The notes: a model not told the origin generated them from the sequence alone. A stretch of 64,000 nt of DNA from Bacteroidetes bacterium 47-18 (GCA_001897155.1 MKSF01000021.1:1-64000), one strand, 5' to 3'; counted from the first letter of the stretch, positions 27,682-37,124 are shown. Numbers and translations: made by a program.

Positions 27682-28086
27682 TTACTCATAGACCGGCACC
27701 GGCTTATTGTCCTCACATTTGATACCGGTGGGCACGGGTGCTACGGTACAGTCGGACTTGATGTCCCAGCGCTGGTTATAATTGGCTTCCGCCGCATTAT
27801 ATTGCGCCAGCTTTTCCAGGAATTTCTTAGTATCGATGTATTTGGAATAGATGATATACGTCTGGGGTCCGCCACAGGCTTTGCTGCCAAAAGGAGCGAA
27901 GGCAAATTCGTTGGGATTATTACAGTGCTTGTTATCTGCCATATCTATGAGCTCCCGGTAATGTCGCTGCAGGGCTTCCTTATGCTGTTCCCTTGTAAAT
28001 CCTTTTTTGCGTTTCTGGGCCTGTACAGTGCCTGCGGACAGGGTAATGGCTGCGGAGCACAGCACGATATACTGAAATAATTTCAT
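27682..28086 (-). CDS. Small secreted protein of unknown function
   Basis: 134 residues. Signal peptide MKLFQYIVLCSAAITLSAGT ending VQAQ. A basic stretch (KRKKGFTREQHK) follows and there are four Cys in the mature part (near 59, 70, 110 and 124), which could form two disulfides. I do not recognise the family. Coding is supported by the signal peptide and by length, but not by homology. Confidence 0.6.
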   Translation of the reverse strand: MKLFQYIVLCSAAITLSAGTVQAQKRKKGFTREQHKEALQRHYRELIDMADNKHCNNPNEFAFAPFGSKACGGPQTYIIYSKYIDTKKFLEKLAQYNAAEANYNQRWDIKSDCTVAPVPTGIKCEDNKPVPVYE

Positions 28087-28165
28087 AACCGGATATTATA
28101 ATAACGGATTGTAAATTATACAAATTCCGTTATTACAGCAACAATAGGTAAAATTTAACGCAATT

Positions 28166-28816
28166 TTATTCCTTCCATAAAAAAGGGAACAGGAGCAGCG
28201 CCAGGCCGACTATGACGCCGTTCATACCTGTCATCACCAGCAGCAAGGTACCCCAGTCCTCCTGGAAAACAGGCGCCAGCGCCGCAAAGCTGAGCTTGTC
28301 CAGGATCAGCAGCAGGGGTATGCTTAAGGGGAATCCCAGTATCGCCATAAGCGCGGCATTCTGCTTGGCCTGCGATGCGATGGCCGAAAGGAAAGTGAAC
28401 AGCAGCGCGAGCCCCTGTGAGCCCAGGACCGCCACCAGGATAAACCTGTAAGGATTATGAAAATGAATGTCCATAATGCCGTAAAAAAGCGTCACGGACA
28501 CCAGCGTCATCAGCAGCATCAGGATGCTGCTGTACATCAGCTTGGCCAGGATGAACCTGGAGGGGCTTACAATAGTATAATAATAGCGGTAACGCTCCAC
28601 GGTTTCCTGCAGGAAGGATTTGGATACGGTATTGATAACGATAAACAACTGTGCGATCCAGAACAGCGCATTCCATACCCTGCTTTCAGGCTGCCGGGCC
28701 ATTAAAAACACGATGAATACCGTGCAGCCGATATACAGCAGCGCTCCCCAGAAGGTATGCTTAAGCCGCCATTCGATCAACAGCTCCTTTTTCAATATGG
28801 CCCAGATCTGCCGCAT
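28166..28816 (-). CDS. ccmB: Heme exporter CcmB
   Basis: 216 residues, six TM helices. ILKKELLIEWRLKHTFWGALLY at the N-terminus and LFWIAQLFIVINTVSKSFLQE identify the CcmB permease of the CcmABCD heme-handling ABC complex in cytochrome c maturation. The rest follows the family (AVLGSQGLALLFTFLSAIA, LGFPLSIPLLLI). ccmA and ccmC are not adjacent. It begins 13 bp after the nitroreductase stop, so the two form an operon. Confidence 0.88.
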   Translation of the reverse strand: MRQIWAILKKELLIEWRLKHTFWGALLYIGCTVFIVFLMARQPESRVWNALFWIAQLFIVINTVSKSFLQETVERYRYYYTIVSPSRFILAKLMYSSILMLLMTLVSVTLFYGIMDIHFHNPYRFILVAVLGSQGLALLFTFLSAIASQAKQNAALMAILGFPLSIPLLLILDKLSFAALAPVFQEDWGTLLLVMTGMNGVIVGLALLLFPFLWKE

Positions 28817-28829
28817 GAGATTGAATGGT

Positions 28830-29408
28830 TTATTTGGTCCAGTGAATTTTATCCGCTACCGGGGTCTTCCTCGTGGCCGGTATATCTTCTTTATCCGTTT
28901 TGCCCAGGTATATGAACCCTACCACCTCATCTTCCTGCTGCTGCAGTCCCAGGTAGGCTTTCATTTCGGGCTTCAGGGCCATGCCGCCGGTGCTCCAGAT
29001 CGCAGCGATCCCCAGGCTGTGCGCCATCAGCAGTATGTTCTGAACGGCAGCCGACACGGCCGCGTACTCTTCCAGGAAGGGTATTTTGGTCATCGGCGTC
29101 CGCTGCATACCCACCACTACGAGGTGAGATACGGTATGAGACATATTTTTCAGGCTGTCGTATTTGGAGACCATAAAATTCTCCGGCCCGGCAGCCGAGC
29201 GGTACATTTCCGCATGGTCGGTACAAAACCGGGCCAGGGCTTCTCCTGAATACACGAAAAACCGCCACGGTTCGGTGCGTCCATGCGTAGGCGCCCAGTG
29301 TGCGGCTTCCAGGCATTTCAGGATAGCGCTGTCGTCCAGTATCGTTCCGTTCATGGCCGCAGGCTTGACAGTCCTTCTCGTTTTGATCAGTTCCAGCAGA
29401 TCCGTCAT
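28830..29408 (-). CDS. Nitroreductase family protein
   Basis: 192 residues. FMN-binding signature TRRTVKPAAMNG near 10-21 and HWAPTHGRTEPWRFFVY near 36-52, with GIAAIWSTGGMAL and VGFIYLGKTDKED later, as in the YdjA-like branch of the nitroreductase family. It reduces substrates with NAD(P)H through FMN; physiological substrate unknown. First gene of a pair with ccmB. Confidence 0.88.
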   Translation of the reverse strand: MTDLLELIKTRRTVKPAAMNGTILDDSAILKCLEAAHWAPTHGRTEPWRFFVYSGEALARFCTDHAEMYRSAAGPENFMVSKYDSLKNMSHTVSHLVVVGMQRTPMTKIPFLEEYAAVSAAVQNILLMAHSLGIAAIWSTGGMALKPEMKAYLGLQQQEDEVVGFIYLGKTDKEDIPATRKTPVADKIHWTK

Positions 29409-29496
29409 ATGATAATGATTTCAGTCCTTAAATGGTTAATAACAGCCGGTTGCGCGTGAAAATTTTCCGGCTAATGCAACCAGCAGATATGACAAA

Positions 29497-29531
29497 GCAC
29501 CTTTCCACTTGACAAACAAGCAGAAAGGTGC
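29497..29531 (-). terminator. Putative terminator of rpsT
   Basis: Inverted arms GCACCTTTC / GAAAGGTGC with a 17-nt loop, followed on the minus strand by TTTGTC. It lies 30 bp beyond the rpsT stop. Confidence 0.5.
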
Positions 29532-29559
29532 AAATGGTATAAATTAGACAACTAAAAAA

Positions 29560-29817
29560 TTATGCAGTTAATGCATTGATCTTTTTAGTCAATTTAGATT
29601 TGATATTGCTTGCTTTATTCTTATGGATGATGTTCCTTTTAGCCAGTTTATCAACCATAGAAATTACTTTAGGCAATTGTTCACCGGCAACATCCTTTTC
29701 ACTCACTTTCAATAAAGCACGGATTGCATTACGGGTGGTTTTTGCATAATAACGATTGTGCTCACGACGTTTCAGACTTTGACGGGCAGATTTACGGGTA
29801 GCTTTATGATTTGCCAT
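29560..29817 (-). CDS. rpsT: 30S ribosomal protein S20
   Basis: 85 residues, Lys/Arg-rich helical protein that binds 16S rRNA. MANHKATRKSARQSLKRREHN and IHKNKASNIKSKLTKKINAL are typical S20 ends. Single gene with a recognisable promoter (29863-29894) and terminator. Divergent from the small membrane protein at 30026. Confidence 0.97.
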   Translation of the reverse strand: MANHKATRKSARQSLKRREHNRYYAKTTRNAIRALLKVSEKDVAGEQLPKVISMVDKLAKRNIIHKNKASNIKSKLTKKINALTA

Positions 29818-29862
29818 TTCTTTTATTTTATATTTAAATTACTTACGTTTTCAAAAGGAATG

Positions 29863-29894
29863 CAAAGGTAAATATTCCAATAATAATATCCAAA
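29863..29894 (-). promoter_or_regulatory. Promoter of rpsT
   Basis: On the minus strand: TTTG (29891-29894), 20-bp spacer, TACCTTTG (29863-29870). Good match to the Bacteroidota consensus; the leader is about 40 nt. Confidence 0.65.
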
Positions 29895-29997
29895 AATTTA
29901 CCTGCTCTATTTTATTTTTTTCAATTGCTGTGCAAATATAGGGACTTTGCCTCATATTCCAATACAGAAAATTTTACTTTACGTCCGATTTACTTTG

Positions 29998-30005
29998 TAT
30001 TTTTG
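29998..30005 (+). promoter_or_regulatory. Putative -7 box for the gene at 30026
   Basis: TATTTTTG matches TAnnTTTG and ends 20 bp before the ATG. No clear -33 element. Confidence 0.4.
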
Positions 30006-30025
30006 CAGCCATACCTTTATTTTAT

Positions 30026-30406
30026 ATGAAACAGTTTCTGGTCACGCTCATTATAACGTTCCTCCTGCTGACAGGCACGGCTTTTTACCTGAACAGTATC
30101 GACCCTGCCTACGACGTTATGACACTGATACTTGCCAATGCGCTGCTGGCCGTGGTTACGTTCATTTCCTTCAATATGATCTATAACGGCATCAAAAGGA
30201 AGCAGGGAGAAAGCATGTACCGCGCCAAGATAGGCAGCACCATGCTGAAATTCTTCGTGATCATAGGAGCGGTATTGCTGTATGTGGTCACCCGTGAAAA
30301 AGGTATGCTGCACCGCTCTACCATTATGAGCTTTGCGGGAGCCTACATCATATATATGGTGCTGGAAACTATCATATTATCCAAAATTGCAAGAACAGCC
30401 AAGTAA
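30026..30406 (+). CDS. Small integral membrane protein of unknown function
   Basis: 126 residues with four predicted TM segments (about 4-21, 32-50, 72-88, 101-118) and a basic loop after TM2 (IKRKQGESMYRAKIGS). No catalytic motif. The overall plan (four TM, short) resembles AtpI-like assembly factors, but I cannot assign it. The SprT gene follows after 31 bp, so cotranscription is likely. Confidence 0.65.
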   Translation: MKQFLVTLIITFLLLTGTAFYLNSIDPAYDVMTLILANALLAVVTFISFNMIYNGIKRKQGESMYRAKIGSTMLKFFVIIGAVLLYVVTREKGMLHRSTIMSFAGAYIIYMVLETIILSKIARTAK

Positions 30407-30437
30407 TACCGGGACAGGAAACCCGGACACCCAGCGA

Positions 30438-31076
30438 ATGAAAGCGAAAGAAGGTCCCATAGACGGCTTAAAGCATTTCCTCCCTGAAGGCACCTTTGAA
30501 TGGGTAGCTCCCTATTTCCGGCAATATACCATCCGGCTGACGATCAAGCAGGAACGTAAGCGTATCCTGGGCGATTACCGGAACCCCACCCCTCAAAGCC
30601 CCGCCCATAAGATCAGCATCAATGGCAATCTGAACCCCTACGCGTTCCTGGTCACGCTCCTGCATGAGCTGGCTCACCTAGTCAACTATAATCAATACGG
30701 TCATACCGTGGCCTCACACGGCAAAGAATGGCAGGAAAATTACCGGCAGATACTCCGGCCTTTTGTAGGGCACCACCTGCTCCCTGCCGATATTTCAGCA
30801 GCGCTGGCCCGGCATATCCATCATACCAAAGCCACTACCTGCAGCGATCCCGACCTGTACAAGACACTGGCCCGGTATGACAGCGACAACAGCCGGCTTG
30901 TTTTCGTTGATGACCTCCCAGAAGGCACTTACTTCCTATACCCCAGGGACGGCAAAACCTACCGGAAGAGCGCCAAGGTCAGGACCCGGTACCGCTGCAT
31001 ACAGGACGGGACCGGCGCCATCTACCTGTTCCCGGGCATCGCGGAAGTAGCCCCGGTCGCACCGCCCGCTCCCTGA
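30438..31076 (+). CDS. SprT-like zinc metallopeptidase domain protein
   Basis: 212 residues from ATG 30438; the open frame extends upstream but overlaps the previous gene. Zinc site LLHELAHLVNY near 74-84, followed by a third ligand in SHGKEWQENYRQIL. This is the SprT/Spartan-like arrangement. The C-terminal part (YRCIQDGTGAIYLF) is where some relatives have a zinc ribbon; here the Cys pairs are missing. Eukaryotic relatives cleave DNA-protein crosslinks; the bacterial role is not established. Confidence 0.82.
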   Translation: MKAKEGPIDGLKHFLPEGTFEWVAPYFRQYTIRLTIKQERKRILGDYRNPTPQSPAHKISINGNLNPYAFLVTLLHELAHLVNYNQYGHTVASHGKEWQENYRQILRPFVGHHLLPADISAALARHIHHTKATTCSDPDLYKTLARYDSDNSRLVFVDDLPEGTYFLYPRDGKTYRKSAKVRTRYRCIQDGTGAIYLFPGIAEVAPVAPPAP

Positions 31077-31081
31077 CAACA

Positions 31082-31117
31082 AAAACGGGTTGCATCCGCA
31101 GGGATGCAGCCCGTTTT
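31082..31117. terminator. Intrinsic terminator between convergent genes
   Basis: Stem ACGGGTTGCATCC / GGATGCAGCCCGT with loop GCAG and flanking A- and T-runs. It fills most of the 67-bp gap between the SprT-like gene and dnaJ and can serve both. Confidence 0.85.
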
Positions 31118-31143
31118 ATATACGGCACTTCTTATAAGGCATC

Positions 31144-32295
31144 TTAGAAAATATCCTTGATCCTGTCAAAGAAGGATTTCTCTTTCTTGGCTTCTTCCGA
31201 TGGCTGGAAGTTAGGCGCGTCCTTCAGCTTCTCCATCGCCTCCTTTTCACTGTCGGTGAGGTGCTGCGGCGTGTACACGCTGACCTGCACCAGCTGGTCT
31301 CCCTTGTTATAGCCATTCACTTCGGGGAATCCCTTGCCTTTGAGCTTGAATACCTTGCCGCTTTGCGTACCGGCAGGGATCTTTATTTTGGCAGAGCCGT
31401 CAATGGTAGGCACTTCCACCTGGGTACCGAAGACCACCTCGTAGAAGGATAAGGTAAGGTTATACAGTACATCGTTATCCCTTCTTACCAGCTCAGGATG
31501 CCTTTCCTCTTCGATCAGTATCAGGAGGTCGCCTGCAGGTCCGCCGTTCTCACCGGCATTACCTTTTCCTGTAATGCTCATCTGCATACCTTCCTGTACT
31601 CCGGCCGGCACATTGATATCCACTGTTTCCTCACCGTAAACCCGGCCTTCGCCTTTACAGGTATTACATTTATGGGTGATGGTCGTACCCTGGCCGTTAC
31701 ATTTGGGGCAGGTGGTCACTGTCTGCATCTGTCCCAGGAAGGTATTGGTCACCTGGCGGACCTGTCCGGAGCCGCCGCAGGCGGTACAGGTCTGCACCGA
31801 ATTGGAATCCCTCGCGCCCGAACCGGCACAGGTATTACACACCACGTATTTTTTTACCTTGATCTTCTTGGAAACGCCATTGGCGATCTCCGCGTAGGTA
31901 AGCTTCAGCTTGATCCTCAGGTTAGAGCCCCTGGAGCCCCTGCGCTGCTGGCCGCCGCCCCTGGCGCCGCCACCGAAAAAGCTGCCGAATATATCATCCC
32001 CGAATACGTCGCCGAAATTGGAAAATATATCTTCCATCCTCATGCCACCGGAACCGCCACCCGGTCCGCCACGCATACCTGCATGGCCGAAGCGGTCATA
32101 TTGCTGCCGCTTATTGGCATCGCTCAGCACTTCGTAGGCTTCCGCAGCTTCCTTGAACTTCTCTTCCGCTTCCTTATCGCCCGGGTTCTTATCCGGGTGA
32201 TACTTCATAGCCACCTTCCTGTAAGCCTTTTTGATCTCATCAGCAGTAGCGGTCTTACTTACGCCTAATATCTCGTAATAGTCTCTTTTACTCAT
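31144..32295 (-). CDS. dnaJ: Chaperone DnaJ
   Basis: Hsp40 co-chaperone stimulating DnaK ATPase. 383 residues. J domain 1-70 with HPD in YHPDKNPGD; Gly/Phe-rich linker ([17 protein letters not shown]); zinc domain with four CxxCxGxG units ([32 protein letters not shown]); two beta-sandwich client domains. Operon grpE-dnaJ, gap 40 bp; dnaK is not adjacent. Confidence 0.98.
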   Translation of the reverse strand: MSKRDYYEILGVSKTATADEIKKAYRKVAMKYHPDKNPGDKEAEEKFKEAAEAYEVLSDANKRQQYDRFGHAGMRGGPGGGSGGMRMEDIFSNFGDVFGDDIFGSFFGGGARGGGQQRRGSRGSNLRIKLKLTYAEIANGVSKKIKVKKYVVCNTCAGSGARDSNSVQTCTACGGSGQVRQVTNTFLGQMQTVTTCPKCNGQGTTITHKCNTCKGEGRVYGEETVDINVPAGVQEGMQMSITGKGNAGENGGPAGDLLILIEEERHPELVRRDNDVLYNLTLSFYEVVFGTQVEVPTIDGSAKIKIPAGTQSGKVFKLKGKGFPEVNGYNKGDQLVQVSVYTPQHLTDSEKEAMEKLKDAPNFQPSEEAKKEKSFFDRIKDIF

Positions 32296-32335
32296 TGGAC
32301 TAATAAATGTTAATTTTGATGGTTGAATTTAATAA

Positions 32336-32899
32336 CTACTCCGCTCCTTTGCCTACTACTACTTTTGCGTGCCGGATGATCTTGCCATTAAGGAGATAGC
32401 CTTTCTGTACGGTATCAATTACCTTGTTGACCAGCTCAGGTGCAGGAGCAGGGATCTCCGCAATAGCTTCGTGAAGATCAGCATTGAAATCCTCTCCCGT
32501 AGATTTCATCTCTTCCAGCCCCTTACCTTTAAATACATTGGCCATTTTATTGAAGATCAGGTCAATACCTTCTTTCAGCGCTGTTACGTTCTCAGATTTG
32601 GACAACTGGTCCTTTGCCCTGTCATAGTCATCCAGTATTTCCAGCAGGGAAAGCATCACATCCTTGCCCGCGCTCTTAATGATATCGCTGACCTCTTTGG
32701 AAGTACGCTTACGGTAATTATCAAATTCAGCAGCCAGACGGGCATATTTATCATTCCAGTGCTGCTTGACAGATTCCACGGTTTCTTCCTGTACGTCCTG
32801 CGCATCGCTATTGCCATTTACAGCCTGAGGTTCAGAAGCCTCTGCTTCCGTATTCACCTGTTCGTTTAATTCCTCCGGGTTTACTTGCTCTGTTGCCAT
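32336..32899 (-). CDS. grpE: Nucleotide exchange factor GrpE
   Basis: 187 residues. Acidic, low-complexity N-terminus, long coiled coil (HWNDKYARLAAEFDNYRKRT), four-helix bundle, and C-terminal beta domain with signature VIDTVQKGYLLNGKIIRHAK. Exchanges ADP for ATP on DnaK. Upstream gene of the dnaJ operon. I see no CIRCE element upstream. Confidence 0.96.
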   Translation of the reverse strand: MATEQVNPEELNEQVNTEAEASEPQAVNGNSDAQDVQEETVESVKQHWNDKYARLAAEFDNYRKRTSKEVSDIIKSAGKDVMLSLLEILDDYDRAKDQLSKSENVTALKEGIDLIFNKMANVFKGKGLEEMKSTGEDFNADLHEAIAEIPAPAPELVNKVIDTVQKGYLLNGKIIRHAKVVVGKGAE

Positions 32900-33101
32900 A
32901 ATATATACTTTTTAATAATTTCTGATCCTGTTTTTGGACATGCGAAGTTAGTAAATTTCAGTGTAATAAAATGAATGATGTTGCCTATCGGACCATAAAA
33001 CAACATGATTTTCAGAAATAAGTTTTTTTCAGTATATTTAAAGAAGGGCATCTTAGAAAGACGGCCGGTTCCCTTTGCCGGGAACGGCTCCATAAGCGGG
33101 C

Positions 33102-33836
33102 TTAGTGCCTGACAGCCCTGCGTGCCCGTTCCAGGTCTTCCGCTGTGTCTATACCGATATTCACATAATCAGTGACCACCACCTTGACGGCAATATTATT
33201 TTCTATAAAACGGAGATTTTCCAGCTTTTCCGCCAGCTCCAGCCTGCCGGGCGGCAGGGCTGCAAATTCACGGAGCGCCTGCGCCCTGAACGCGTAGATG
33301 CCGATATGCTTATAGTAAGGAATGTCACCGGACCGGTCCCTGTCATAGGGTACCCTGGACCGGCTGAAATATATGGCTGTATCATCCGGGCGCGTGATCA
33401 CTTTTACCACATTCGGGTTATCTATCATATCCGGTTCGGTGATCTGCTGACGTAAGGTGCATACGCCTATCCGCTGCTCCCGGTCCTCTTCAAATACGCG
33501 GATGAGCTGCTCCAGCGGCTCCTTAACGGTAAAGGGCTCATCTCCCTGTACATTGATATAGATATCCGCTGCCCCCACCTGTGGCAATACGCTAGCTATC
33601 CTGTCCGTTCCGCATTCAAAATCCGTTCCGGACATGACCACATTACCCGCAAAGGATCGTATCTCATCATAAATAACCTCGCTGTCCGTGACCACGTAGA
33701 CGGCAGCGAACAGCCCGGTAGCGGCAACAGCCTCGTAAGTGCGCCGGATAACGGTCTTGCCGTTCAGGTCCAGCATCAGCTTGCCGGGAAGGCGTGCAGA
33801 GGCATATCGGGCGGGGATCAGTGCTATGACTTTCAT
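33102..33836 (-). CDS. kdsB: 3-deoxy-manno-octulosonate cytidylyltransferase
   Basis: Forms CMP-Kdo from CTP and Kdo for lipid A inner core. 244 residues. ALIPARYASARLPGKLMLDLNGK at the start (substrate loop), VVTDSEVI, GTDRIASVL, NVQGDEPF and SRSRVPYDRD are the family's conserved blocks. Begins 7 bp after the CBS-protein stop, so the two are cotranscribed. Confidence 0.97.
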   Translation of the reverse strand: MKVIALIPARYASARLPGKLMLDLNGKTVIRRTYEAVAATGLFAAVYVVTDSEVIYDEIRSFAGNVVMSGTDFECGTDRIASVLPQVGAADIYINVQGDEPFTVKEPLEQLIRVFEEDREQRIGVCTLRQQITEPDMIDNPNVVKVITRPDDTAIYFSRSRVPYDRDRSGDIPYYKHIGIYAFRAQALREFAALPPGRLELAEKLENLRFIENNIAVKVVVTDYVNIGIDTAEDLERARRAVRH

Positions 33837-33843
33837 GACACGC

Positions 33844-34515
33844 TTACATTTTCAGGAAATTCATCAGCAGGTCATAACGTTCCTGCACAAGACTGTTGGT
33901 ATTCAGGTCGCCCTCTATGACCGATACATTATATTCGTACCTGCTGAATGCCGCCTGTACCGCGCTGAGGTCCCTGGTATTGGTCTTAATAATAATGTGC
34001 AGGGCATCCTCGTCCGGTATGGATTTGATCTGCAGGTTCAGGATCAGCACATCGTTCGTTTCGCAGATCCTGGCGATCTCCGACAGCGAGTAGTTGAACG
34101 ACTTCACTTCCAAGATGATAATGCCGCCAGACTGCAAAAGGCCGGTCTGCTCTACGAGGAAGCCCAGCATGTTCTTCTTGTCTATCATTCCCTGCAACTC
34201 ATCCGCGTCATTCACCACCGGTACCATGTCCAGGCCGTTGTCGAACATGACCTTTGCGGCACGGTAGGGAAAAGCGCGTTCATTGACGGCCGCTTTCAGC
34301 AAGGGCATCTGGTGCACCAGGTCTTTAAGCGTAGCATCAGGAGCCGCCGCATTGGAAAGCATTTCAAAGGTAAGAATGCCAAGATACAGACCTTTCTCAT
34401 CCACAACGGGTAGTTGCTCCAACTGGGCATCTTCCATGCTATCCAGGGCATCTGCCACCTTACCGGTATCCGGCAAGGGCTTTAATTCATATGCTATCAG
34501 GTCCTTACAGGGCAT
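33844..34515 (-). CDS. Tandem CBS domain protein with ACT-like C-terminus
   Basis: 223 residues from the ATG at 34515 (MPCKDLIAYEL); an upstream in-frame ATG (34569) would add an atypical 18-residue extension. Two CBS motifs: DALDSMEDAQLEQLPVVDEK with LYLGIL, and AAKVMFDNGLDMVPVVND with ELQGMIDKK. The C-terminal ~80 residues (GGIIILEVKS, then SLSEIARICETNDVLIL) look like an ACT-type fold. CBS pairs bind adenine nucleotides and ACT folds bind small ligands. It sits in an operon with kdsB; a regulatory link to Kdo or sugar nucleotides is possible but not shown. Confidence 0.8.
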   Translation of the reverse strand: MPCKDLIAYELKPLPDTGKVADALDSMEDAQLEQLPVVDEKGLYLGILTFEMLSNAAAPDATLKDLVHQMPLLKAAVNERAFPYRAAKVMFDNGLDMVPVVNDADELQGMIDKKNMLGFLVEQTGLLQSGGIIILEVKSFNYSLSEIARICETNDVLILNLQIKSIPDEDALHIIIKTNTRDLSAVQAAFSRYEYNVSVIEGDLNTNSLVQERYDLLMNFLKM

Positions 34516-34602
34516 AAATAAAAAACACTTTCGTATTGCAATAATACAAAAGTGTGGGATGTGTATCAAAATTAATTTTAAAAATTACATTTCTTTTACG
34601 CT

Positions 34603-35364
34603 TCAGCCAATTGGATGCTTTTTAAGGAAATCGTGCAGCAGGACATTGAATTCCCCGGGTCTTTCCATCATTGCGGCATGACCGCATTCGTCTATCCAGT
34701 ACAGCTCGGAATTCGGGATCAGTTGCTTGAACTCTTCCGCTACCATAGGCGGCGTAACTGTATCGTTCTTACCCCAGATAAGGCAGGTCGGCACGTGGAT
34801 ATCCCGCAGCTCATCGCTGAGGTTATTCCTGATGGCAGATTTGGCCAGCGCGATCACCTTGATGACCTTCAGCCTGTTATTAACGATGTCATATACCTCG
34901 TCCACCAGCTCTTTGGTAGCCACCTTCGGATCATAGAACGTCAGCTCTGTCTTCTTTTTAATGAACTCGTAATCCCCGCGCTTGGGATATGTTTCGCCCA
35001 TACCGTTCTCATACAGACCGGAGCTGCCTGTCAGCACCAGGGTCTTCACCTTGTTCTGGTTTTTAAGGGTGTATAGCAATGCCACATGACCGCCTAATGA
35101 ATTACCCAGCAGGTGCACCTTTTCCAGGCCACGGTGGTTGATGAATTTCTCCACGTATTTCATCAGCGAGGTGACACCGGTATCCAGTCCAAGATCGTAC
35201 AGGGGTAATACCGGGATTATAACTTTATAGCTTTTTTTAAAATGATTGAATAAATCCTGAAAATTACTTAAAGCCCCAAACAATCCATGCAATAAAACCA
35301 ATGGCTCTCCTTCACCCGCTTCCAGATATTTAAATTTCCCGCTTGTTATAATTTCTAATTCCAT
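34603..35364 (-). CDS. Alpha/beta hydrolase
   Basis: 253 residues. Oxyanion-hole HGLFGALSNF near 25, nucleophile Ser in LLGNSLGGHVALLY near 90, acid Asp in WGKNDTVTPP near 198 and His in ECGHAAMMERP near 229. Substrate not predictable. Located 87 bp upstream of the CBS-kdsB pair on the same strand, so it may share a transcript. Confidence 0.87.
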   Translation of the reverse strand: MELEIITSGKFKYLEAGEGEPLVLLHGLFGALSNFQDLFNHFKKSYKVIIPVLPLYDLGLDTGVTSLMKYVEKFINHRGLEKVHLLGNSLGGHVALLYTLKNQNKVKTLVLTGSSGLYENGMGETYPKRGDYEFIKKKTELTFYDPKVATKELVDEVYDIVNNRLKVIKVIALAKSAIRNNLSDELRDIHVPTCLIWGKNDTVTPPMVAEEFKQLIPNSELYWIDECGHAAMMERPGEFNVLLHDFLKKHPIG

Positions 35365-35860
35365 AGAATATTCAGATTTAATAATCTTAAATTTTTAAAG
35401 GTTGGATATGAACGTCTGTTATTTCATCTATCCAACAAATGTATTAAATACTCACAAAAAAACGCATTTACATTCCCCATATTTTTTACAGTCACCCGGG
35501 AATATAACATGCCGTTTTAATGCCGGAGCCCTTCGTCCATATCTTTTCTTCACCTTTGATAAAAAGATTAGTGACTATCTGCTTACAGGCAACAACCTTT
35601 TATACGGATACGCCCCGCTGAGCAGTGTCCTTTATGAGGCTCAGATGCTCCTTTAGCTTAGGAAGGAACTGAGAGTACTGGTCATTCCGAACGGATGTGA
35701 GGAATCTCTTATAATAATTTATAACTTATAATGAATTTGTTGCCTATATATAGATAGTCAGTTAAAAAAGATCTACAGGACCGGCGCCAGCAGCTATGTA
35801 TGATAAAAGAAAATCAGGTTCATTGAACATACGCCGGACCCTCGGTCAGTATGTTATGCT
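35365..35860. other. 496-bp intergenic region containing a family B repeat
   Basis: No convincing gene. An 84-codon open frame (35402-35656) runs into the repeat and is low-confidence. The right half (35711-35860) shows nothing recognisable. Confidence 0.7.
35571..35710 (-). repeat. Family B dispersed intergenic repeat, copy 3
   Basis: Inverse orientation: GGTCATTCCGAACGGATGTG at 35680-35699 (core) and TATCTGCTTACAGGCAACAACC at 35576-35597 (tail). It is the only copy in a gap between co-directional genes. Confidence 0.8.
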
Positions 35861-37099
35861 TTATGCCCCTGGTACGCGCTTCAGATCAGCCAGGAATTGC
35901 TGCAGGTACTCGATCTCCACATGCTCCATCACTACTATCTTATACCATCCTGCATCTCCTTCATGAGTATCCGGCACAAGCCCGTATTTTTCCACGAGGG
36001 ACTTCGGTACAAAAGAGGCCCTGATAGTGATGATGTTCATATCGGGATGCCTGTAATACACTATACCCATCTCATCCAGCTGCCTGCAGGTCCATTGAGT
36101 CCTGTACAGCAGGGTATGCAGCTTCTCATACCAGCCATAGGGACCATAGGTCACCAGGATCATCCAGATGGCAATAGCATTGGCGCCTGACCTGCTGCCC
36201 GAGAGCGTGATATCCATTCCATGAACATAGCTGGCCTCTTTGGTGAACACATGCTGCATCAGCCCTTTGCGCGCTATAAAGATACCGGTGCCATAAGGCG
36301 CCTGGAGCATCTTATGGGCATCCAGGGTAACAGAGCTTACGTGCTCGTTCCGGAAGCCTACATTATTCTCAGGCTGTACAACCGGGTAGATAAAGCCGCC
36401 GAAAGCAGCATCCAGGTGCAGCCTGAACGGCAGGTCATATTTGAGCAGGCAACGGGCATACATATCGGGATCATCTATGGACCCGAACATCGTAGTGGCC
36501 ACATTGCTCAATACGATAAAGTACTTCTTGCCGTCCTGCTGCGCCCGCCTTACCACGGCATCCAGCTCCGCCTCCTGTATAGCACGCGTGCTGTCTTCCA
36601 CGGGGACGCTGTACAAGTCTAAAAACAGCAGGTTAGCGGCTTTTACCACGGAGTAATGCGTATCGGCAGAAGCCAGTATAGCAATCTCATCATGTGTGGC
36701 ATTAAAGGTGCGGATAAAATAATTACGGTATATCCATACGGCCTGTATGTTCGCTTCCGTGCCTCCGGCCGCTACATACCCGTCACTACCGCCTTCTTCA
36801 GCTCTTAATATATCTACCGCTATCATTTCTATCAGGTCCCTTTCTATCTGCTGGGTACCTTTAAAGAACATTTCAGACTCAGAAAGCGTATGACAGCCTA
36901 TATGATTGGGATTCTGGACGATAGAGCGCAGGAAGGGCGCATCTTTCAGGAAAGAAGCCTGGTCGTAGAACACCTTCCCGTCCAGCCGGGATGCCGGGAT
37001 GCCGAGACTGGTGCGGCGGCTGAAGTCTATATTCTCCCGGAGCGCTTTATCAATATAATCACTGCATTCCTGCTGGCTTAATTTTTTCCAGAATCTCAT
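35861..37099 (-). CDS. Pyridoxal-dependent group II decarboxylase
   Basis: 412 residues from ATG 37099. A longer frame starts at 37132, but a TAATTTTG -7 box (37117-37124) sits between the two ATGs, so I prefer the shorter. PLP site: stacking His in ILASADTHYSVVKAANLLF, Asp in LHLDAAFGGF and Schiff-base Lys in VTLDAHKMLQAPYGTGIF. GSDGYVAAGGTEANIQAVW is the typical loop. Glutamate, tyrosine or related amino acid decarboxylases share this pattern; I cannot name the substrate. No amino acid antiporter is adjacent. Confidence 0.87.
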   Translation of the reverse strand: MRFWKKLSQQECSDYIDKALRENIDFSRRTSLGIPASRLDGKVFYDQASFLKDAPFLRSIVQNPNHIGCHTLSESEMFFKGTQQIERDLIEMIAVDILRAEEGGSDGYVAAGGTEANIQAVWIYRNYFIRTFNATHDEIAILASADTHYSVVKAANLLFLDLYSVPVEDSTRAIQEAELDAVVRRAQQDGKKYFIVLSNVATTMFGSIDDPDMYARCLLKYDLPFRLHLDAAFGGFIYPVVQPENNVGFRNEHVSSVTLDAHKMLQAPYGTGIFIARKGLMQHVFTKEASYVHGMDITLSGSRSGANAIAIWMILVTYGPYGWYEKLHTLLYRTQWTCRQLDEMGIVYYRHPDMNIITIRASFVPKSLVEKYGLVPDTHEGDAGWYKIVVMEHVEIEYLQQFLADLKRVPGA

Positions 37100-37116
37100 A
37101 GGTTGATTTTTGCCGT

Positions 37117-37124
37117 CAAAATTA
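37117..37124 (-). promoter_or_regulatory. Putative -7 box of the decarboxylase gene
   Basis: TAATTTTG on the minus strand, 17 bp before the ATG at 37099. It lies downstream of the alternative ATG at 37132. No -33 TTTG at the usual distance. Confidence 0.4.

Noticed and set aside
30333-30437. 35-codon N-terminal extension of the SprT-like gene
   Set aside because: It overlaps the preceding membrane-protein gene and has no family similarity; the ATG at 30438 fits the SprT domain.
35402-35656. 84-codon plus-strand open frame
   Set aside because: It runs into repeat family B, has no domain or signal, and no promoter or ribosome-binding signal was seen.
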